DNA from: Enoplosus armatus
Lineage: Eukaryota > Chordata > Actinopteri > Centrarchiformes > Enoplosidae
Assembly (NCBI RefSeq): GCF_043641665.1
Contig: NC_092190.1
Coordinates: 13,142,048-13,206,047 of the forward strand
Length of the DNA stretch: 64,000 bases
Reading direction: 5' to 3'
Positions 32,501 to 42,338 of this stretch are shown piece by piece. The notes under the pieces were generated by a model. It saw nothing but the letters and a program-made list of their open reading frames with translations, searched no databases and was not told where the DNA came from. Position 1 is the first letter of the stretch, and every line of letters starts with the position of its first letter. The position numbers were made by a program, and so were the translations under genes.

Positions 32501-35161
32501 CAATTGAAGAAGAAATTACACAATTTAGTACAATTAATGGTAGCTATATAATCAGGAGAGCCTGAACTTGAGAAGTAAAACTCACCAACAGTAGAGGGCA
32601 TTAAGGGAGTGTGGACCGTAATATAGTCACACTGGGGCCACAGCTGCTCCAGAGACATCTGCACCACCCCCCAGCTGGCTGTCACCTCAGGAGGAGTGAT
32701 TGGATCATAGCCGATAGTCTAAGAGGAGAGAGAGGGAAAAACATATCTTGCCATGTTTGTTTCATCGAATTATTAAAGTGCAATTAACCACTGAGAAAGT
32801 CTTGTCACCAATCTGGTTACTTACCGTCATGCCAAATGACTGCATTCTTGAGGCCACTTCTTTTCCTATTCTTCCAAGTCCAACTATTCCGAGCACCTTG
32901 CCATACAGCTCTGCGCCCATGAACTGTAAAATTAGAGACAAAACAATGACCCCCGTCTATGAAATCCAAAACTGCACAGATCCAAGTGTCACATCTGATT
33001 AGCGACGACGGGATGAACACTGGAGCCGACCATGCGACAGTAATCGCTTTGTGTGCCAACTGCAAACACTCATTCAAACAGCACACACTGGGGCAAACTA
33101 AAAACCTCTGCTCACCTTTTTGCGATCCCAGTTCCCTTGTTTCATCGACATTGCAGCTTGAGGGACATATCTGAAAGCAGAAGGGTGGGTAAAGTTAGAG
33201 TAATTCAGTGCAATTAAAAAGACTGAGCATGTTGACAATTACTCAAGACTCGTCTTGCCTTGAGAGGCTCATCAGCAGGGCACATGTCAGCTCAGCGGCA
33301 CTGATGGTGTTACCGCTCGGTGTGCTGAAGAAAACGATCCACGGTTAACAGACAGCACATTGTATTGGAACAAAAATTTGTGCACAGACTGGCGACTTAC
33401 TTCATGACAATAACACCCTTTTTGGTGGCAGCATCAACATCCACATTGTCCACACCAGTCCCAGCTCTCCCAATGATTTTGAGATTACTAGCAGCATTAA
33501 TAACATCAGCCGTTACCTTCGTTGCAGATCGAACCACAAGGCCATCGTAGTCCTAGGATTGTGAGAAAAAGCACACGGTTGATCTCATGGTGTTTTATAT
33601 CTGCGGTTAATCTCAAGGCTAGATTACACTGTACAGAGGCAAATTGCCCTGTGCCCCCAAACCTTCAGGGGCCCCGAAGCCCACAGATTCAATGCAAAGT
33701 TTTTTGTACCATTCCAGCACAATATAAACATGACATGGGCCTTAAAACCATGATTACCTCATCTTCTGGCCACGTCTTTTAGAGGAGCATTGTGTCGAAA
33801 ATGTAGTTTTAATACTCAACTTTAAGTTTCAGTTTAAGTGTACATGGTACACATAGTTAAATGAATTTGTATCTACTCATGTTATCGCAAACTAGGGGTG
33901 TTTTCACATCCAACCCATTTGGTTCGGATTAAACGGTGCATTTTCACGGTTTGTACTGTTTGTTTGGGCTGATGTAAAAGCTGGTGCAGAATAAACACCC
34001 GGACCGAGACCGTCTGAGAAGGAGGATCTTGGTCTGCTTCCAGGCAGACTCTGGTGTGGACCAACCCTATGGCCTGTGATAGCAGATGTATCTAAGTATT
34101 ATAAGCCCATAAGAGGCCCAGTTGCAGCCATGACTAATAACGCTCATAATAAGTTACTTTTTAGTGAGCTATTTGCTAATACCAGATTAGATAAATATAC
34201 TCATATGAAGCAGTAATCAAAATTCAGTCAATCAATATGCCTTCATTGTGGTTCATATGTAAAAAGCCAGTGTGATCATGAACTGGATCAGAACCAAAAG
34301 GCAATTTTTTCTTGGTCCAGACCAAATAACAGAGTTACAGTGTGAAAGCACCATACAGCAAACATGAGGGCAGGCGTGAACACTGAGTGGTTTCTGAGAC
34401 TTCATGGGTTGGGGTTAACCAGAGAAGGGTCAAAGGGTTAAAAAAAAGGGGGGGGGACCAAAGCTTACTTTTGCCCCAAGGCCTTACAGTGGGTTCTACA
34501 ACACTATAATGCATTCAGTCTGTCTGAGAACAGTTTCATTACAACCCATTGTTACTAATCTGACAAATCTCAAGTTGTACAAAGGCAAATATGTGTTTGC
34601 TCCGTGCACAGCCTCTGCATTAAGCTGATAAAAGCTGCCACTCTGCTGAATGAGGCACTCAGAGAGAAAGTGATGGGTGAACCGGCAAAATGAGGGATGA
34701 GTTGCATCAGCTTCCCAGGAGGCGGTACTAACTTAACAATCAATTGTCACACCTCAGCCCGGCTAATACGTGTCAGACTCAGGAAGAGCGTGAGAAACAT
34801 AGCCCAAAGACAAAGACCTTACAGTAAAGTTTCCATGGAAAAAACACAGGTTATACTTGTTTTTTTTGCCCCACTTGTGCAGCGGCAAATCACGCGAGCT
34901 TTTAAAATGATGCTCGCTAAAGCGACTAAACTTTTTAACGTGATTGAGAAACATGTCGCGTAGAAAACAAATCACACACGCTGCATGTGAAAGCAATTAT
35001 GCAATACAGGGTGCCAGCTTTACCTTAATCTCCGCCATTAATTCATCCTTCTTCATATTCTGCTTTTCCGTGACTCGGATGCCATTTTCCTCCAGAATCG
35101 TCTTGCAGCGAGGGTCAACGCTCTCGCTGATTAAAACTGTCTTGATGGAGATCGGGGCCAT
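29548..35161 (-). CDS. phgdh: D-3-phosphoglycerate dehydrogenase
   Basis: First enzyme of serine synthesis: oxidises 3-phosphoglycerate to 3-phosphohydroxypyruvate with NAD+, in the cytosol. Twelve coding exons: 35161-35024, 33552-33401, 33324-33259, 33170-33116, 32923-32825, 32718-32586, 32479-32331, 32238-32086, 31515-31377, 31126-30999, 30907-30685, 29702-29548; 529 residues (human 533). The Rossmann motif GLGRIG is at 152-157. Catalytic residues sit in place: Arg236 in NCARGG, Glu265 in VEEPP, His283 in SCPHLGAST. The C-terminal regulatory/ACT-like region follows VQIITQG and ends AAQLSI. Exon 3 ends with a GC donor (AAG|GCAAG), the only non-GT donor in the window. Intron 1 carries a DNA-transposon relic. 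Upstream lies a CRE/ATF-like site. Confidence 0.97.
33897..34352. mobile_element. Non-autonomous DNA transposon in phgdh intron 1
   Basis: 456 bp bounded by imperfect inverted ends: GGTGTTTTCACA at the left, and TGTGAAAGCACC at the right (reverse complement GGTGCTTTCACA, 11 of 12 matching). The inside has repeated TTTGGTTCGG / GGTCCAGACCAAA-like motifs seen in a common teleost element. No coding capacity. Confidence 0.65.
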
Positions 35162-35345
35162 CTTGGGGGTTTTCTCCGGTTAGCTGGTTGGTGGGCAACT
35201 GATGTTGGGCGCATGGACGTCTAATGCCTTAGTGAAGTGATGGACACGGGAAGTTTTTTTTCCCTCTGTTGGTTTTGAATGGTTATCTCGGATTTAAGAC
35301 AGCCCCCTTTCAAAGTAAAACCCGCCTCTCGTGCGTCTCCTGCTC

Positions 35346-35353
35346 TGACGTAA
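35346..35353 (+). promoter_or_regulatory. CRE/ATF-like site upstream of phgdh
   Basis: TGACGTAA, 185 bp upstream of the phgdh start codon. PHGDH is a known ATF4-responsive serine-pathway gene in mammals; use of this site is inference from one 8-base match. Confidence 0.3.
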
Positions 35354-35479
35354 CATACAGGAGGCCATCCATACTGGAGACCAGTTTGAACAAATGCTGG
35401 CGCCAGTTTGATATGATTACTAGGCCATCAAAAGTGGTTTTGTCTTTTTACTTTAGTATAAAAAAAAAAGAAGCAATAT

Positions 35480-35620
35480 GACAAGTACTCTTCACTGCAC
35501 GTAGAAGAAATGTACTTCAAATATCAAAAGCACTCATTATGCAAAGAATCGCCCGCGTCAGTGTTATATTATTATTTACTGTAATAATGGATTATTATTA
35601 CTGATGTATTAACATGGGGG
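35480..35620. mobile_element. Teleost 'AAGTACT' interspersed repeat, fragment 2
   Basis: Contains AAAAGCACTCATTATGCAAA followed by GTTATATTATTATTTACTG and ACTGATGTATTAACA, the internal part of the same family seen at 28562-28902. Strongly degraded. Confidence 0.4.
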
Positions 35621-37000
35621 GCACATTTTAATGGCTTTATATGTAGTTTACCTGTATATAAATATATAGTACATTTACATGTAATATTGAAATGAAATAT
35701 AATATAGGCTAGGTGGTTTTGTTGAAATAATTTGAATCCTCAGAAATATCAAACTTGTTCACATCTTCCCTTATGTAACAGTAGATCAGGTCAGGCCTTA
35801 ATTTAACAGACGCTGTTCATCACCTGACTCATTAGGCTGCACGTGACGCCCCTCAGCTCAGTGATTTGACATGACTGTCAAAGTCATGCTATTACATCTG
35901 CTTTTAACACTAGATTATAAAATGCAGAATCCATAGCGAGTGTCCCTACAATATGCCTGTGTCATTCAGCTGTGATGGGTTGTTTCCCTGCCTCCATTAC
36001 CCATGAGTATGAACCGAGAGGAGTTCTGCTATAAACAAGAATCTCTTGTCATCTCACTTAGTTCACATACTGAGCAAACAGTTTGGTAATATGAATCAAT
36101 GGCTGGATTAACCTGCTACAGGGTCCTATCAACTCCATGTTCCCCCTACTCTCTCACAACGTGTACACATTTTCTATGCTCCAAGCTGATTTAGGAATAT
36201 GCAACAAAAAAGCACAAAACTTAAACAATGAAGGTCTTACAATTGAAATTTGATACTGAGAAAGACACTTCTTAAACAGAGTGATAAACCTGGATCTTCA
36301 GGACTTTATCATGTCAGTTCATACTGTATTTTAGTGGTGCACATTACTAGACACATTTCAATTAAATAAACACAAATTTAATTGGACTCACAGTGAGAAT
36401 GGAGCTTTCAGTTGCATATTCTGTCCATTTAGTGATCCAGACCCATCATTTTCTACAGTATAGCCTATACAGACACCCAGCTTTCTGACACTGGGTTCCT
36501 TATTGTGCTCCAAAATGCCCCGGTCATCTCCTGAGTTCATGATGCAGTTTCCAGATTCAATGTGCCCGGTGCCTGAAGCAGCAAAGCAACCCTAAAACAT
36601 GGCTTTTCCTCCTCCATGATTGACTGTCGGGTTCTTTTCTTTAAAGGCTTCATGTTGTTTTCTGTAAACAAACATATAGAGAAATAGAAAAAGAAAAAGA
36701 TTCAGTCGGAATCACTTGCTTGAAATCCAATTATATATTAAAATGTTTAAAATGAGCCAATAATCTCCTGAATCCCTTGTAAGATTTTTTTGGCATAAGA
36801 TTTATTGGCTTATTTTGTGTAGGAAATTCGTTTTGTTCCAAGGCAAACCAAAAAATTTTTTTTTTATACATTTCAAAATTGTTGTGGAATAAATGTGGCA
36901 TTATTTGAAAAATGAAATATTGTGTGGTGTAAATAACTTTGTGGATACTCACAGCGCCACCTGTCGTCCATCAGCGGGAAGGCTTCAGATTGGTTCATGC

Positions 37001-37013
37001 GTTGCCTGGATAC
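37001..37013 (+). promoter_or_regulatory. RFX X-box-like motif upstream of cfap210
   Basis: GTTGCC-T-GGATAC: a perfect left half (GTNRCC), a 1 bp spacer and a 4/6 right half (RGYAAC), 143 bp upstream of the start codon of a ciliary gene. Suggestive only. Confidence 0.35.
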
Positions 37014-37155
37014 AGTGCAACAAATGCGGACCCTGACGCAGCTGTATGTTACGTTAGTTAACCTGGAAAGAGCTACAGTTGAAGTTTTTGTCAACCGTTT
37101 CATTTGGCAGTAGTAGTTTTGCTTCTTTAAATACTAGGTAACATATCGAATACAA

Positions 37156-40100
37156 ATGGCATCGGTGGTTCAGTACGGCCGACGAAGAGGCTCCAGTAAG
37201 AGAGGTGAGAGCTAAAGAAAGTTTAACCGTACTGAAGGTGAGGTAAGCTAGCTAGCAGTTATGGCTAACAGACAATATGTGGCAATAAGTATCTGATGGT
37301 AACAGCAGTGTTGAAACCCAGTAACATCAAACAGAATTCATAACAACGAAAGAGTGGCTCTAAAAACACACGAGTTGTTTAACATCATGCCCACGAGCAA
37401 ACCTGTAGCCTCTCTCAAAAGAAAACAACTTCCTGTACAATGGTATATTTGCGGGATATTACTGCACAGTATTACAGTAATGTTTTTGCATTTATTTATA
37501 TTTCTCATATATGATATATATATATTCATATGATTTAAGTGTTCCCTCATATTTTCTGTAATTGCTGTTTCAAAGCTGCCTTCACAATCCCAATATATCA
37601 ATCTGGTGGATAAATACTGAATCCATTCATTACATTTAATATTTTTCTGCCTAAAAACAAAAATGTAAATGGATTCTGTTAAAAAAAAAGAAGAAGAAGT
37701 AAGAATTACCTTTCAAAATTCAAAGCATGTTTAACATATATACAGTAAGGACAAAACATTATACAAAACAAACTGATAAAAACTACGACAAAACATAATT
37801 TGGCGGCAGTACAGTACCATACAGTTAAATATACTCTGATTATCTGTTATTATAGGGTATAATCATCTCAGGTACAGACCATAAAAAGTGTCAAAAGGCA
37901 ATTCCTCACTTGATCCCAAATCATTCTGGGACCATAAATAATATCACTTAACATATCCGCTATTCCATTCCATGTGTAATTACAGAAAACAGTACAGAGG
38001 ACGTCACCCTAGTTTACTCATTGGTAGCTACGGCCCTGCTCATATCAACACATATCAACACAGCAACTGTTATCCCTTCCAACATGGAAGAAATAAATAT
38101 GCATCCCACAACATACTGGAGAAAAGCATTTAATACATGACTCTTTTAAATTATTAATCTGTGTTGTCCTCAACTACCCAAATGACACAAAGTGATGGTG
38201 CGTATGTTCAGTTCCCTTAAATACACTGTGTTCTAACTGTAGTGTTTGACTAACAGTAGGTCTTCATAGGGCAGTTTCTTCCTTTTTCTAACAGATACTT
38301 CAGCAGAGGAAGCCAACGGGATGATCCAGCCCCCAGACCTCCGACAAGTTACAGTCTTAACCAAGGCTGAATGGCTGAAGATTCAAGATGAGTTGAACGG
38401 GGTTAATAAAGATGAGGAGAGTGTGAGAGAGGCGGCTAAACAGAGAGAGGCCCTGCACTTGCAATCAAAAGAGGTGGTGAAACTGTGGTCCAATACCATC
38501 GCTGTAAGTTTGCCTGTAAGGGGGTTGCAAAAAGCACAATATACTGCAGCAAAGCAAAAGGTTAACACACTGTATATTTACATTTATCAAAGGGTCAAAG
38601 GCAGAAGAAGCTCGAGGCAAAGAAGATTCGGGAGCAGAATGAGGAGGAGAAAAGGAAATTGACTGATGAAGAAGAGGCCAAATATCAGGAGCAGAAGCGG
38701 AAAGAGGCCATTGAAAAAGCCAAGACTCAGCTGTATTATCAGACAGACCGTGTTAAAGGATTACATGTTAGTTTCGCTTGGGAATTATTATGGTGTCACT
38801 TGTACATGTTTGGCTATAGGTTGATGTTTAGGGGATAATGAATGACTGTTACTACTTCCACAGCGTGCGCTCTTGCTGACGGAGGTGCTGAAGGAGAGGG
38901 AGGCTCAGATTGAACTGAAGCACAGAATCAAGAGTGCCTCTAAAGATGCGGACGAAGAATTCATGAATAAGGTAAAGGCCACAGAGTACGAAGCCTTGAG
39001 ACAGGAGCAGGAGAAGACACGTCAGAAAAAGCTTGAGACAAAGGCTGTGGCAGAGGACCTGAAACACCAGTAAGTCTCACATCAGACCCAACAACCAGCT
39101 TTGAACATGCTGCAGGTGCACCAGTTGTCAGGGTCTTCACAGAATTATCCTTTTCTTTAGTATCAAGGAAAATGAGCTAGTGAGAGAGCGAGAAAAGATA
39201 GAGAACAAGAAGGATGGAGAGGAAACCCAGCACCTTCAAGAGCTCTATCAGTGGGGCCAAAGAATGGAGGAGGAAAGACAAGCCAAGCAGAAGAGAAACC
39301 TTATGCAAGCTCACCTGGTAGGGTCTTAGCAGCACAGGCCATCAAGTATTCGCATCCTTATTGTATAACGCAAAGAGTTTACTTATGTATACTCTGTATT
39401 TACAGGCACATCTCACCAATAGGGACCTCATAAGAGCGACAGAGGCACAAAAACAGGAGGCCGAAGAGGAGCAAAGGAAACTTTTTCTCTCTGCAAAACA
39501 AAAAATGGTCAAGTTACGGAAAGACAAAGAAAGAGAATTGTTTAGGTGAGAGCCAGCAGAACAATAAACCCACAAACACCCAGTCATCTGTCTTGACATC
39601 TCAAACATACAGTAACAATGGTTGTTCCTTTCTTCAGAGAGGCCCAGCAGCGCAGAGACTCGGTCATCAAACAACTGACAGTCACACCAGAGGAGCAAAC
39701 TGTCAGCGAGGAGCAGAGGATCGCAAAGGCTGTCGCTGAGCAGGACGCGAAACAGGCCCAACAGCAGTGGGAGGAGGACGAGAAGAGGGCTGCAATGCTG
39801 AAGTCCATCGCTGCACACAGAGAACTTGCGGTAAGTTTAGATGCTGCGTCTGCAAAATACAAAGTTACTGTGGCATGAAGCTTGTGTTACAACATTGATA
39901 TCAAAAGTCTTCATGGTCATTTATGCGTTGTCGTAACCTGTAGGTTAAAAAAATGTGTAGATTATTCTTTTTCTTTATAGCTGCAGTGAAATCTGGTTGA
40001 ATTCAGCTGCAGCTAACAAAATGTTATCACACCTCTAACGCAAACTGTGTTTCTCAAGAGACAAGAAAAAGAGCAGAGGGACAAAATGGCCAAACAAAGC

Positions 40101-40699
40101 ACCAGAGAAACACTTGAGGCCAAGAAAGAGGCAGACAGAATATTTTCTGAGAAACAACAACTGAAGGCTCAGAAGGTCAAAGAAGATGGCAGAAAATTAC
40201 TAGACTTCAATGCCACACAAATGGTAATGTTGAAACCATCTCCACCACCAACATTACAAAAATGAACAATTTTGGTTTAATGGTAGTTACGGTCCTTGTT
40301 CTCTGAAAGAAAATTTGTTTGACATTTATCTTTCGAATCCAGGCTGAAAAAAGTGCCAGGCTTCAGCAGCTGAAGAGAGAGGAACTCGAGTTTGAAGTGA
40401 AGAATGCAGAGCTCACTGCTGAAGAGGAAAACCAGTTTCAACAGTATTCGCAGCACGTCATTGATGCAGCGGCGGAGGCTCAGCGAAACATGTTTCCACT
40501 TTGCAAAGCTGCAAGAGAAGGGATCGGAGGAGGGCTTGGTCCCATTTCCAGTGCAGTCAGGTCTAGCTACCTCGTTCAGGACTGTACTGGTGCTCAAATG
40601 CCCAAATATGTCTCTGGTGTCACCCAGAACATTAAAAATCTTAATGAGGCTGCAGATATTCAAGAAGCAAAGATGAGACTTGGATTTACATGGCAATAG
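37156..40699 (+). CDS. cfap210: CFAP210 (CCDC173), ciliary doublet microtubule inner protein
   Basis: Filamentous coiled-coil protein that lies inside axonemal doublet microtubules of motile cilia. Nine coding exons: 37156-37204, 38295-38503, 38593-38766, 38864-39069, 39161-39317, 39406-39545, 39638-39830, 40059-40223, 40343-40699; 549 residues (human about 550). After a basic N terminus (MASVVQYGRRRGSSKR) nearly the whole protein is charged helix rich in Glu, Lys, Gln and Arg, with no catalytic motif. The C terminus turns compact: FPLCKAAREGIGGGLGP, then GFTWQ. Phase closes at every junction. An AATAAA at 40741 supplies the 3' end. The gene lies beside ppig in the same tail-to-tail arrangement as in the human block. 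Confidence 0.93.
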
Positions 40700-40740
40700 G
40701 TTCCCTTAAATTTACCATCTTTGAACATACTGAATGTTTT

Positions 40741-40746
40741 AATAAA
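40741..40746 (+). other. cfap210 polyadenylation signal
   Basis: AATAAA 42 bp after the stop codon of cfap210. Confidence 0.75.
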
Positions 40747-40957
40747 AGCCTTAAAACATTTTGATCGTGTCTGAAATCTCTCATTCACTTCTCTGTACAT
40801 AATGCACTCAATATATGCTCTATTGTGAATATTAAGTTGGGATTTTTGACAGTTATGAATTATCATTATTTTGCATCATCACTTAAAGGTGTCGTGCATG
40901 ATGTTCATATTAATAAAATACAACGCATTGCATTGTGGGATTGAAATACAGTCCATG

Positions 40958-41097
40958 AGGTGTCCTGGTGGTCCATGTGTTTAATGCAATGACCTAAACA
41001 GCCACATCCCCGGTTCAGGTGCCGCCAGGAACCTGTCGTTCCCATCTCTCTCCCTCGTGTCCTTTCATCTGACTAATAAAGGCATAAAATTGCCCCA
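40958..41097 (+). mobile_element. tRNA-type SINE
   Basis: Opens with CCTGGTGGTCCATGTGTTTA (A-box-like), continues to GGTTCAGGTGCC (B-box-like, GGTTCNANNCC), then a pyrimidine-rich body and CTAATAAAGGCATAAAATTG. This is the layout of a widespread teleost tRNA-derived SINE. It sits in the 3' gap between cfap210 and ppig. Confidence 0.65.
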
Positions 41098-41417
41098 AAT
41101 ATACTTTTTTTGAGCCACTATATGGTGCAACATGTTCACACTTACAGCACACCGTACAGTAAATAGTACACAGTGAGTGATTTTGGACACAAAAACCTTC
41201 TGCAGGGATGTTCTACAAAGTCTGGGCTAAACATATGAACTCTCGAACCTGACACTGGATGGCAAAATGCTAACAGTACAGTGTATATTTCCTGTAATAA
41301 TGATATCACTGTTTAAACTATTTTTGGATGCCAGTAGTATTTAGGCCACCGATAGATAGATTGTGTTTGTGACAGCATTTACAGAATATTAAGGAAACTG
41401 ATTAAAATGTTGAGGCT

Positions 41418-41423
41418 TTTATT
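41418..41423 (-). other. ppig polyadenylation signal
   Basis: AATAAA on the minus strand, about 0.9 kb beyond the ppig stop. It implies a long 3' UTR over 41400-42338, which also contains T-rich and A-rich runs near 41809 and 41924. Confidence 0.5.
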
Positions 41424-42338
41424 TAATTCTACACTGCAGTTGATTTCTTCTTAAAACCAACTTGCACAAAACAATTTATACAAACTGATTTTATGTTGTA
41501 CTTACAGCATGACATTTCTTTTCCCGTTCAAAAAACAAACCAGAGGTATCTCAAAACCGGTTAACAACTAGGATTACAGTAGGTACAGTACAGTCATGGG
41601 TGTACAAAGTAATGGATGTACGTACAACAATGGCTGGGGTAAGCATGCAACAAACGATGAGCGATCTCTTCTGGATCAGATTTTTGTAGTAAAAAATAAC
41701 TTGACAAGTAAACATCAGACGTTTGCAAACTTAAGAGACGGACCTTCTCCTCTAAACCAACTGTGTTAAATAACTAAAACAAATTTAAGGAGAAAATTTC
41801 TTCTTTTTTTTTTTTTTACAGTCAGAAATTGTAACTATTGTAAAGCCAAAATATATTTTACCAAAGAATTGAAACAAAACAAAAAAACAGCCTTCAAACT
41901 GACTTCCTCTGGTCACAAACGCTTAAAAAAAAAAAACTTTGACACTTGCTGCTAATGCAGTACACACTGTAGGTGAATCCTTTTCTCTAAACTGGCCATG
42001 CAGCTGCAGCTACCCATCAACAGTGATAATGGGGGACAAATCCACAATGTCCACTCAGTGCCAAAAAGGAGTCCACAGTTCAGCCAAAGCTCACATGGTG
42101 CTGCAGTCTGTCATTGCAAGTTTAAGTCACAGTTTTGGAAATTATCTTAGACAGACTTTTGTACAATCATGTTAGCTTTGGCTGGACTGTGGAGTGGGTT
42201 TTCCTGCACTGAATGAGGAATGTGAAAGAGTCCCGCTCTGGATGGAAAGCTGGTGCTGCATACTACATGTTTAATAAGTATAAAATATGGATAGACTTCA
42301 AAACTCCCAATCTACTCCTTTAGGATGTCATCACAGGC

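Larger units (their letters stand above)
35162..37155. other. Divergent interval between phgdh and cfap210
   Basis: 2 kb between two divergent genes. Next to phgdh are its promoter and a CRE/ATF-like site; 35480-35620 is a repeat relic; 35640-36880 is AT-rich with nothing I can support; 36940-37155 holds the cfap210 promoter with an X-box-like motif. Confidence 0.6.

Noticed and set aside
39342..39818. 158-codon minus-strand frame, Leu/Ser/Cys-rich
   Set aside because: Antisense of the Glu/Lys-rich coiled-coil exons of cfap210; such composition gives spurious frames.
40958..41030. Possible functional tRNA gene from A- and B-box-like motifs
   Set aside because: No cloverleaf with paired acceptor stem; the sequence continues as a SINE body.
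41074..41090. AATAAA at about 41074 as a second cfap210 poly(A) signal
   Set aside because: It is part of the SINE tail (CTAATAAAGGCATAAAA); the signal at 40741 is much closer to the stop.
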